Origin: Gammaproteobacteria bacterium
GTDB taxonomy: Bacteria; Pseudomonadota; Gammaproteobacteria; S144-34
Direction of reading: 5' to 3'
NCBI GenBank assembly: GCA_015494165.1
Contig: WGBS01000291.1
Span: 1-9,285 of the forward strand
DNA length: 9,285 nt
Positions 1 to 8,931 of the stretch are shown here, one piece after another. Both the position numbers and the translations under genes were made by a program. Numbering within the stretch: the stretch's first letter is position 1; each line of letters begins with the position of its first letter. Under the pieces are notes generated by a model. That model saw only the letters and a list, made by a program, of their open reading frames with translations, made no database searches and was not told the DNA's origin.

Positions 1-145
1 CCGGGTGGCGCGCGCGGGCCTCGGCGGCCGGCAGCACGGCGGCGATGCGCGAGCCCTCGACGACGACGGCGTGGTCCTCGAGCACGGCGCCCTCGGGCTC
101 GACGGGGATCACCCAGCGGGCGCTCACGACCAGCGTGGCGGACAT
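1..145 (-). CDS. mtaD: MtaD-like methylthioadenosine/adenosine deaminase, N-terminal fragment
   Basis: Reading leftward from an ATG at 145-143, 48 codons are open to the window edge, where the gene is cut off. The N-terminus contains WVIPVEPEGAVLEDHAVVV, which matches from memory the start of the Pseudomonas TRZ/ATZ-family amidohydrolase MtaD (WLVPVEPAGVVLRDHA). This is the first part of the small beta-sandwich that precedes the TIM-barrel metal-dependent hydrolase domain; the HxH metal site would lie outside the window. MtaD deaminates 5'-methylthioadenosine (and related adenosines) in the cytoplasm, giving methylthioinosine for phosphorolysis. It is divergent from mtnA, which acts later in the same salvage route, and this supports the call. 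No strong Shine-Dalgarno lies upstream of the ATG; no other ATG is in frame in the visible part. Substrate choice within the family (MTA, SAH or adenosine) cannot be decided from this fragment. Confidence 0.8.
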   Translation of the reverse strand, partial: MSATLVVSARWVIPVEPEGAVLEDHAVVVEGSRIAAVLPAAEARARHP

Positions 146-225
146 GGTGGGCAAGTGTACGGCGTGCGGTGGACGGTGGACAGTGGAGGCGGGGGGCGAC
201 GGATGCCGCAGGCGGCCCCCTGCCG

Positions 226-231
226 TAAACT
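226..231 (+). promoter_or_regulatory. Possible -10 box for the mtnA leader
   Basis: TAAACT (4 of 6 matches to TATAAT) sits in otherwise GC-rich sequence upstream of the hairpin-rich gap. No convincing -35 hexamer is seen about 17 bases upstream. If used, transcription would start near 238 and give an mtnA leader of roughly 170 bases that includes both hairpins, the short ORF and the palindrome. This is a weak call based on base pattern alone. Confidence 0.25.
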
Positions 232-253
232 CCGGGCCGCGAGCGGCACATCT

Positions 254-339
254 GGACGGAAGCCCTTCAGGGCTTCCCCGCGGCCAGGGACGGCCGCGGG
301 AGGGTCCGTGCACATGGAAGTGCATGACGATACACGGAG
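254..339 (+). promoter_or_regulatory. Hairpin-rich candidate mRNA leader upstream of mtnA
   Basis: Several base-pairing segments lie side by side. Hairpin 1: GGAAGCCCT at 258-266 pairs with AGGGCTTCC at 269-277. Hairpin 2: CCCGCGGCC at 277-285 pairs with GGCCGCGGG at 292-300 across a 6-base loop (the two share base 277). GGAC at 254-257 can close both by pairing with GTCC at 304-307. Downstream, TCCGTG at 305-310 can pair with CACGGA at 333-338, which covers the Shine-Dalgarno GGAG at 336-339; alternatively GTGCAC at 308-313 pairs with GTGCAT at 320-325 (one G-U), leaving it free. The pairings share bases and are mutually exclusive, so a switch is conceivable. I do not recognise a known riboswitch class, and no ligand is inferred. 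GC-rich DNA yields chance stems, so function is unproven. Confidence 0.35.
336..339 (+). promoter_or_regulatory. Shine-Dalgarno site of the 12-codon upstream ORF
   Basis: GGAG lies 8 bases before the ATG at 348, in the AT-richer tract ACGGAGAAATCAAA. It is a better ribosome-binding site than the one in front of mtnA itself, and it is the main reason to take the short ORF seriously. Confidence 0.4.
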
Positions 340-347
340 AAATCAAA

Positions 348-386
348 ATGGCCGCGAAGCACCTTAGCGCTGATCAATCCGCGTAG
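348..386 (+). CDS. Possible 12-residue leader peptide upstream of mtnA
   Basis: ATG at 348 opens the ORF MAAKHLSADQSA, which stops at TAG 384-386. It has a well-spaced GGAG 8 bases upstream. Its stop codon overlaps the 3-base loop of the 13-bp palindrome at 370-398, so a terminating ribosome would disrupt that hairpin. The mtnA ATG follows 25 bases after the stop, close enough for reinitiation or translational coupling. The peptide has no run of a regulatory amino acid (no Met, Phe, Trp or His run), so classical ribosome-stalling attenuation is not indicated. It could instead be the remnant of a gene start interrupted by the palindrome, or chance. No similar peptide is recognised. Confidence 0.25.
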   Translation: MAAKHLSADQSA

Positions 387-398
387 CGGATTGATCAG
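370..398. repeat. Perfect 13-bp inverted repeat with 3-base loop
   Basis: CTGATCAATCCGC (370-382), GTA, then GCGGATTGATCAG (386-398) form a perfect inverted repeat. Each arm contains one TGATCA (and hence GATC) site. It is much more AT-rich than the flanking genes, and the arms are long enough that chance is unlikely in a window of this size. Only TTT follows at 401-403, so it is not a convincing intrinsic terminator. It may be a copy of a dispersed palindromic element, a protein-binding site, or an mRNA hairpin in the mtnA leader. Confidence 0.7.
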
Positions 399-411
399 AG
401 TTTCCGGGCGA

Positions 412-1491
<1,080 letters not shown>

Positions 1492-1513
1492 GCGGCGCGG
1501 CCCGCCGGCCCTG

Positions 1514-1534
1514 CGGCCCGCGACGCGCGGGCCG
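1514..1534 (+). other. GC-rich hairpin after mtnA, not a clear terminator
   Basis: CGGCCCGC (1514-1521) pairs with GCGGGCCG (1527-1534) around the loop GACGC. An alternative stem pairs GCCGGCCC (1504-1511) with GGGCCGGC (1529-1536). It lies 22 bases after the mtnA stop and upstream of the gyrA promoter. There is no T-tract, so any termination effect would be weak or Rho-assisted. In DNA this GC-rich it could be chance. Confidence 0.3.
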
Positions 1535-1564
1535 GCACCCCGGCACGGGCCGGCGCGCCGTCCG

Positions 1565-1573
1565 TGGTAGAAT
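1565..1573 (+). promoter_or_regulatory. Extended -10 promoter of gyrA
   Basis: TGGTAGAAT fits the extended -10 pattern TGnTAnAAT and is followed by TTTTG, the most AT-rich run in the mtnA-gyrA gap. No -35 hexamer resembling TTGACA is seen at the usual distance, as expected for an extended -10 promoter. A start near 1580 would give a gyrA leader of about 75 bases. This suggests gyrA is transcribed independently of mtnA. Confidence 0.65.
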
Positions 1574-1654
1574 TTTGCGGATTTCCCGACGCCGGCCCCC
1601 GCGGCAGCGCCGCGACGGGGCCGCGTCCGTTCCAGACAGCCGGAAACCCTGCCG

Positions 1655-4219
<2,565 letters not shown>

Positions 4220-4235
4220 GAGCGGGCTTGCGGGC

Positions 4236-4277
4236 GGGGGCGCCGTGCCCCCGGCGGGGGCGCATGTGCGCCCCGCC
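4236..4277 (+). other. Two GC-rich hairpins in the gyrA-serC gap
   Basis: GGGGGC (4236-4241) pairs with GCCCCC (4247-4252). Immediately after, GGCGGGGG plus CGC (4253-4263) pairs with GCG plus CCCCGCC (4268-4277), with one bulged G. Together they fill much of the 94-base gap between gyrA and serC. Neither is followed by a T-tract. They could slow polymerase, protect the gyrA mRNA 3' end, or be chance stems in GC-rich DNA. No clear promoter for serC was seen in the gap. Confidence 0.35.
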
Positions 4278-4303
4278 CGTGGCGCAGGGCTGCGTCGCAG
4301 GAC

Positions 4304-4310
4304 GGGAGGA
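4304..4310 (+). promoter_or_regulatory. Strong Shine-Dalgarno site that fixes the serC start
   Basis: GGGAGGA ends 3 bases before the ATG at 4314 and is the clearest ribosome-binding site in the window. It favours this ATG over an in-frame GTG 69 bases upstream (4245), which would add a 23-residue extension absent from known SerC proteins. Confidence 0.8.
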
Positions 4311-4313
4311 ACG

Positions 4314-5396
4314 ATGACGAGGGTCTACAACTTCAGCGCCGGCCCGGCCATGCTGCCCGAGGCGGTGCTCGAGCGCGCGCGCGCGGAGCTCCTCGACTGG
4401 CATGGCACCGGCATGTCGGTCATGGAGATGAGCCACCGCGGCGAGGAGTTCGTCTCCATCGCCCGCCAGGCGGAGGCCGACCTGCGCCGCCTCATGGGCA
4501 TTCCCGACGACTACCACGTGCTCTTCCTGCAGGGCGGGGCGACGAGCCAGTTCGCCATGGTGCCCATGAACCTGCTGCGCGGGCGCGGGCGCGCGGACTA
4601 CCTCGACACGGGCCTGTGGTCGAGGAAGGCGATCAAGGAGGCGCGCCGCTACTGCGAGGTCAACGTGGCGGCGAGCTCCGAGGCCGAGGGCTACACCACC
4701 ATCCCGCCGCGCGAGTCCTGGCGCCTCGATCCGCAGGCGGCCTACGTCCACTACACGCCGAACGAGACCATCGGCGGGGTCGAGTTCCACTGGATCCCGG
4801 ACACGGGCGACGTGCCCCTGGTCGCCGACATGTCCTCGACCATCCTCTCGCGCCCCGTCGACGTGAGCCGCTTCGGCCTCATCTACGCCGGCGCCCAGAA
4901 GAACATCGGCCCGGCCGGGCTGACCGTGGTGATCGTGCGCAGGGACCTGGTGGGCGAGACGCTGCCGGGCACGCCGACCATGTTCGACTACGCGGCCCAC
5001 GCCGAGGCCGGCTCCATGCTCAACACGCCGCCGACCTTTGCCTGGTACCTGGCCGGGCTCGTTTTCCAGTGGCTCCTCGAGCAGGGCGGGCTCGAGGCCA
5101 TGGCCGAGCGCAACCGGCGCAAGGCCGAGAAGCTCTATGCGGCCATCGACGCCTCGGACTTCTACCGCAATCCGGTCGATCCCGCCTGCCGCTCGTGGAT
5201 GAACGTGCCCTTCACGCTCGCCGACCCGTCGCTCGACGCGACCTTCCTCCAAGAGGCGAAGGCGGCGGGCCTGGTGGCGCTCAAGGGCCACCGCTCCGTC
5301 GGCGGCATGCGCGCGAGCATCTACAACGCCATGCCCGAGGAGGGCGTGGACCGGCTGGTCGAGTTCATGCAGGACTTCGAGCGGCGCCATGGCTGA
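4314..5396 (+). CDS. serC: Phosphoserine aminotransferase SerC
   Basis: The 360-residue product is a class-V PLP aminotransferase. It converts 3-phosphohydroxypyruvate plus glutamate to phosphoserine plus 2-oxoglutarate, and in many gammaproteobacteria it also acts on the 4-phosphoerythronate-derived intermediate of PLP synthesis. The start YNFSAGPAMLP is typical. SHRGEEF holds phosphate-binding H41-R42, LFLQGGATSQF and HYTPNETIGGVEF line the cofactor site, and YAGAQKNIGPAG carries the Schiff-base Lys196. GGMRASIYNAM near the C-terminus is also characteristic. Length matches the E. coli enzyme (362). The ATG at 4314 is chosen for its strong Shine-Dalgarno site. The last 8 bases overlap the start of serA, indicating cotranscription and translational coupling with the preceding pathway step. 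Confidence 0.98.
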   Translation: MTRVYNFSAGPAMLPEAVLERARAELLDWHGTGMSVMEMSHRGEEFVSIARQAEADLRRLMGIPDDYHVLFLQGGATSQFAMVPMNLLRGRGRADYLDTGLWSRKAIKEARRYCEVNVAASSEAEGYTTIPPRESWRLDPQAAYVHYTPNETIGGVEFHWIPDTGDVPLVADMSSTILSRPVDVSRFGLIYAGAQKNIGPAGLTVVIVRRDLVGETLPGTPTMFDYAAHAEAGSMLNTPPTFAWYLAGLVFQWLLEQGGLEAMAERNRRKAEKLYAAIDASDFYRNPVDPACRSWMNVPFTLADPSLDATFLQEAKAAGLVALKGHRSVGGMRASIYNAMPEEGVDRLVEFMQDFERRHG

Positions 5397-6591
5397 GAAC
5401 GGCAACACGAACGGCAACGGCACGCGCGTCTTCCGCATCCTGACGCTGGACAACATCTCGGTGGCGGGGCTGGAGCGCCTGCCGCGCGACCGCTACGAGG
5501 TGGCCTCCGAGATCGCCCACCCGGACGCCATCCTCGTGCGCTCGCGCGACCTGCACGGCATGGAGATCCCGCCGACGGTCCAGGCGATCGCGCGTGCCGG
5601 CGCGGGCGTCAACAACATCCCCGTCGCCGAGATGACGCGCCGCGGCATCCCGGTGTTCAACGCCCCCGGGGCCAACGCCAACGCGGTCAAGGAGCTGGTG
5701 CTGGCGGGGATGCTGGTTGCGGCGCGCAACGTCTGCCAGGCCTGGGACTACGTGCGCGGGCTCGAGGGCGACGACGAGGCCATCCACCGCGCGGTGGAGG
5801 CCAACAAGAAGCGCTTCCGCGGCTTCGAGCTGCCGGGGCGCACGCTCGGCGTCATCGGCCTCGGCGCCATCGGCGTCAAGGTCGCCAACGCGGCGCTGGC
5901 CCTCGGCATGAAGGTGATCGGCTACGACCCGGACATCACGGTGGAGCGGGCCTGGCAGCTCTCCTCGGAGGTGCAGCAGGGCGCGAGCGTGGACGACCTC
6001 CTCGCGCGCGTGGACTTCGTCACCTTCCACGTGCCGCTCACCGAGGAGACGCGCCACATGATCAACGCCGAGCGCATCCGCCGCATGCGCAAGGGCGCGG
6101 TCGTGCTCAACTTCGCGCGCGGCGAGATCGTGGACGAGGAGGCGGTGTGCGCCGCCCTCGACGAGGGCCAGCTCTACGCCTACGTGTGCGACTTCCCCAC
6201 CGCGCGCATCAAGGACCACCCGCGCGTGGTGGCGCTGCCCCACATCGGGGCGTCCACGCAGGAGGCGCAGGACAACTGCGCCATCATGGTGGCCGAGGAG
6301 CTGCGCGACTACCTCGAGAACGGCAACGTGCGCAACGCGGTCAACTTCCCCGAGGTCTCGCTGCCGCGTGCGGGCCGTCAGCGCATCGCCGTGGTGAACG
6401 CCAACGTCCCGGACATGCTGGGCCAGATCTCGCACCGCCTCGGCCGCGCGGGGCTCAACATCGTGCACATGGTGAACGAGTCGCGCGGTGAGGTCGCCTA
6501 CACGCTGGTGGACGTGGACGACCCGGCGCCGCCGGAGGTGCTCGAGGGGCTGCGCGCGATCGAGGGCGTGCTCGCCGTGCGCGCCCTGTGA
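5389..6591 (+). CDS. serA: D-3-phosphoglycerate dehydrogenase with C-terminal ACT domain
   Basis: The 400-residue product is predicted to oxidise 3-phosphoglycerate to 3-phosphohydroxypyruvate with NAD, the first committed step of serine synthesis. The Rossmann motif G157-L-G159-A-I-G162 is followed by Asp180 at the end of beta-2, as in NAD-specific enzymes. NFARGEIVDEEAV holds Arg244, and PHIGASTQEAQDNCA holds His285. An ACT domain spans about 332-398, so this resembles the E. coli type without the extra ASB domain. Two departures are visible: the usual glutamate after FPT (E. coli E269) is Ala272, and the E. coli serine-site His344 is Asn337, although both serine-binding asparagines are kept (N339, N357). 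An Asn/Gly-rich 12-residue leader precedes the conserved start. The ATG at 5389 is the only plausible start; it overlaps serC by 8 bases. A broader 2-hydroxyacid dehydrogenase role is possible but less likely next to serC. Confidence 0.93.
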   Translation: MAENGNTNGNGTRVFRILTLDNISVAGLERLPRDRYEVASEIAHPDAILVRSRDLHGMEIPPTVQAIARAGAGVNNIPVAEMTRRGIPVFNAPGANANAVKELVLAGMLVAARNVCQAWDYVRGLEGDDEAIHRAVEANKKRFRGFELPGRTLGVIGLGAIGVKVANAALALGMKVIGYDPDITVERAWQLSSEVQQGASVDDLLARVDFVTFHVPLTEETRHMINAERIRRMRKGAVVLNFARGEIVDEEAVCAALDEGQLYAYVCDFPTARIKDHPRVVALPHIGASTQEAQDNCAIMVAEELRDYLENGNVRNAVNFPEVSLPRAGRQRIAVVNANVPDMLGQISHRLGRAGLNIVHMVNESRGEVAYTLVDVDDPAPPEVLEGLRAIEGVLAVRAL

Positions 6592-6614
6592 GGCGGCGGG
6601 CCGACCACCTGCGC

Positions 6615-6620
6615 TATAGT
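6615..6620 (+). promoter_or_regulatory. Possible -10 box upstream of pheA
   Basis: TATAGT (5 of 6 matches to TATAAT) lies in the 58-base gap between serA and pheA, 30 bases before the pheA ATG. It is a conspicuous AT-rich spot. No good -35 hexamer is seen at 16-18 bases upstream. It could give the aromatic genes an internal promoter separate from the serine genes. No attenuator or leader peptide with Phe codons was found; the leader would be only about 23 bases. Confidence 0.5.
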
Positions 6621-6649
6621 TGGCGCTCCCCGGGGGCCACGAGCGGCCG

Positions 6650-7783
6650 ATGAGCGGTGCCGACGACGACAGCCGGCTGAAGGCGCTGCGCGCGCGCATC
6701 GACGCCCTGGACGAGGAGATCCAGCGGCTGGTGAGCGAGCGCGCCGCCTGCGCGCGCGAGATCGCCGAGGTCAAGCGCGCGGCCGGCGACGGCAACGCCC
6801 TCTACCGCCCGGAGCGCGAGGCTGAGGTGCTGCGCCGCGTGGTGGCGCGCAACGAGGGCCCGCTGCCCGACGAGGCGCTGGTGCGCCTGTTCACGGAGCT
6901 CATGTCGGCCTGCCGCGCCGTGCAGGGGCCGGTGCGCGTGGCCTACCTCGGGCCCGAGGGCACCTTCACCCAGGAGGCCGCCCTGCGCCAGTTCGGCGGC
7001 TTCGCCGAGCTGCGCCCCATGGAGGACATCGACGCCGTCTTCCGGGAGGTCGAGGCGGGCGGCGCGGACCACGGCGTGGTGCCGGTGGAGAACTCGAGCG
7101 AGGGCGTGGTCACGCACACGCTCGACCGCATGCTGGCCTCGCCGCTGGCCATCTGCGGCGAGGTCGAGCTGCGCGTGCACCACAACCTGCTCGCGCGCGA
7201 GGGGCCGGTGGAGGCGGTGCGGCGCGTCTACGCCCACCAGCAGGCGCTCGCCCAGTGCCGGCGCTGGCTCGACGAGCACCTGCCGCGGGCCGAGCGCGCC
7301 GCGGTGGCGAGCAACGCCGAGGCCGCACGCCGCGCCGCGGACGAGACGGGCGCGGCGGCGGTGGCGAGCGAGGCCGCCGCGGGCCGCTACGGCCTGCGCG
7401 TGCTGGCGCGCAACATCGAGGACGAGCCCGGCAACACGACGCGCTTCCTGGTGGTCGGCCGCCAGAGCCCGCCGCCGAGCGGCGCCGACAAGACCTCGCT
7501 GGTGCTGTCGGCGCGCAACGAGCCGGGCGCGCTGTTCCGCCTGCTGGAGCCGCTCGCGCGCCACGGCATCAGCATGACGCGCATCGAGTCGCGCCCGGCG
7601 CGCCGCGGCGGGCTGTGGGAATACGTATTCTTCGTCGACATCAAGGGCCACGCGGAGGAGCCGCACGTGGCCGCGGCGCTCGCGGAGCTCGAGCGGCGCG
7701 CGACGCTGTTCCGCGTCCTCGGCGCCTACCCGCGGGCGCTGCGCGCCGCGGACGAGCCGCGCCCGGCGGGAGACGGGGGCTAG
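6650..7783 (+). CDS. pheA: Bifunctional chorismate mutase/prephenate dehydratase (P-protein)
   Basis: The 377-residue product first rearranges chorismate to prephenate and then decarboxylates and dehydrates it to phenylpyruvate. An AroQ-type all-helical chorismate mutase occupies about residues 8-90; R14, R31, K42 and E57 match the E. coli active-site residues R11, R28, K39 and E52. The prephenate dehydratase domain runs from about 97 (VAYLGPEGTFTQEAA) to 275, with VPVENSSEGVV and the catalytic TRF motif at 264-266. An ACT domain follows, with GALF (293-296) and ESRP (313-316), the signatures of phenylalanine-binding feedback inhibition. Length is usual for the family. The ATG at 6650 is preferred because the mutase helix starts soon after; an in-frame TTG at 6620 falls in the putative -10 box. 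hisC starts 11 bases after the stop, so the two are probably cotranscribed. Confidence 0.98.
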   Translation: MSGADDDSRLKALRARIDALDEEIQRLVSERAACAREIAEVKRAAGDGNALYRPEREAEVLRRVVARNEGPLPDEALVRLFTELMSACRAVQGPVRVAYLGPEGTFTQEAALRQFGGFAELRPMEDIDAVFREVEAGGADHGVVPVENSSEGVVTHTLDRMLASPLAICGEVELRVHHNLLAREGPVEAVRRVYAHQQALAQCRRWLDEHLPRAERAAVASNAEAARRAADETGAAAVASEAAAGRYGLRVLARNIEDEPGNTTRFLVVGRQSPPPSGADKTSLVLSARNEPGALFRLLEPLARHGISMTRIESRPARRGGLWEYVFFVDIKGHAEEPHVAAALAELERRATLFRVLGAYPRALRAADEPRPAGDGG

Positions 7784-7794
7784 GGGCGCACGGC

Positions 7795-8931
7795 GTGCGG
7801 GAGACGGCGCAGACGGCGCGCGAGGCGCGGACGGACTGGGCGCTCGAGCTCGCCGCGCCCGCCGTGCGCGGGCTCGTGCCCTACGAGCCGGGCAAGCCCA
7901 TCGAGGCCCTCGAGCGCGAGCTCGGCATCCGCGAGGCGGTCAAGCTCGCCTCCAACGAGAATCCGCTCGGGCCCTCGCCGCGGGCGCTGGAGGCCGCGCG
8001 CGCGGCGCTCGCCGGGATCGCCCGCTACCCGGACGGCCATGGCCATGCGCTGCGCGCGGCGCTCGCCGCCCGCCACGGCGTCGATCCGGCCTGCGTCGTC
8101 CTCGGCAACGGCTCCAACGACGTGCTGGACCTCGTCGCGCGCGCCTTCCTCGGCCCCGGCACCGAGGCGGTGATGAGCGCGCACGCCTTCGCCGTCTACC
8201 CCATCGCCACGCGGGCGGCGGGCGCCGAGGCCGTCGTGGCGCCGGCACGCGACTTCGGCCACGACCTGGAGGCGATGGCGGCGCGCGTGACGGCGCGCAC
8301 GCGCGTGGTCTGGATCGCCAACCCCAACAACCCCACGGGCACCCGGCTCGCGCCGGAGCGCCTGCGCGCCTTCCTCGAGGCGCTGCCGCCGCACGTGGTG
8401 GCCGTGGTGGACGAGGCCTACCACGAGTACGCGGCGCCGGCGGGCGAGGCGGGGGCGATCGCCTGGCTCGCGGCGCTGCCGCGGCTCGTGGTGACGCGCA
8501 CCTTCTCGAAGGCCCACGGGCTCGCCGGGCTGCGCATCGGCTACGGCGTCGCCGCGCCCGAGGTGGCCGAGCTCCTCAACCGGGTGCGCCAGCCCTTCAA
8601 CGCCAACGCCGTGGCCCAGGCGGCGGCGCAGGCGGCACTGGCGGACGAGGCGCACATCGCACGCAGCGTGGCGCTCAACCGCGAGGGCATGGCGCAGCTC
8701 GAGGCCGGGCTGGGGGAGCTCGGTCTCGCGTGGATCCCTTCTGCCGGGAACTTCCTGTGTGTGGACGTCGGCCGCGAGGCGGCGCCCGTCTACGAGGCGC
8801 TGCTGCGCGAGGGGGTGATCGTGCGGCCGGTGGCGGGCTACGGCCTGCCGCGGCACCTGCGGGTGACCGTGGGGCTGCCGGAGGAGAACCGGCGCTTCCT
8901 GGAGGCGCTGGGGCGGGTGCTCGGGCGGTGA
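7795..8931 (+). CDS. hisC: Histidinol-phosphate/aromatic aminotransferase (HisC family)
   Basis: The 378-residue product is a fold-type I, class-I/II PLP aminotransferase. The HisC reaction is histidinol-phosphate plus 2-oxoglutarate to imidazole-acetol phosphate plus glutamate, run in the biosynthetic direction. Its location between pheA and tyrA suggests it also, or mainly, transaminates phenylpyruvate and 4-hydroxyphenylpyruvate. Visible motifs are KLASNENPLGPSP, the RYPDGHG loop, LGNGSNDVLD, NPNNPTG (176-182), VVDEAYHEY with D206 and Y209, and SKAHGLAGLRIGYG with Schiff-base Lys239. It closely resembles Pseudomonas HisC2 as remembered. The start is GTG at 7795, with GGGG upstream at 8-base spacing; no ATG lies near the start of the conserved region. 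The N-terminus is about 10 residues longer than HisC2. The stop overlaps the tyrA start in GTGA. Confidence 0.95.
   Translation: MRETAQTAREARTDWALELAAPAVRGLVPYEPGKPIEALERELGIREAVKLASNENPLGPSPRALEAARAALAGIARYPDGHGHALRAALAARHGVDPACVVLGNGSNDVLDLVARAFLGPGTEAVMSAHAFAVYPIATRAAGAEAVVAPARDFGHDLEAMAARVTARTRVVWIANPNNPTGTRLAPERLRAFLEALPPHVVAVVDEAYHEYAAPAGEAGAIAWLAALPRLVVTRTFSKAHGLAGLRIGYGVAAPEVAELLNRVRQPFNANAVAQAAAQAALADEAHIARSVALNREGMAQLEAGLGELGLAWIPSAGNFLCVDVGREAAPVYEALLREGVIVRPVAGYGLPRHLRVTVGLPEENRRFLEALGRVLGR

Noticed and set aside
154..159. TACACT on the minus strand as a -10 box for the mtaD-like gene
   Set aside because: It lies only 8 bases before the start codon and has no -35 partner; not convincing.
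168..188. Tandem 7-base repeats (GGTGGAC, GGTGGAC, AGTGGAG) upstream of the mtaD-like gene
   Set aside because: Only two perfect copies and one imperfect; too short to call an operator or repeat element.
370..403. Palindrome read as an intrinsic terminator or attenuator
   Set aside because: Only three Ts follow the stem on the plus strand and none on the minus strand, so the U-tract is missing.
238..411. Known SAM or SAH riboswitch in front of mtnA
   Set aside because: I looked for the remembered SAM-I, SAM-II and SAH conserved cores and did not see them; a covariance-model search would be decisive.
5389..6591. serA as a pseudogene because the catalytic Glu is missing
   Set aside because: The frame is intact, other active-site and NAD-binding residues are kept, and it is translationally coupled to serC; a subfamily difference is more likely.
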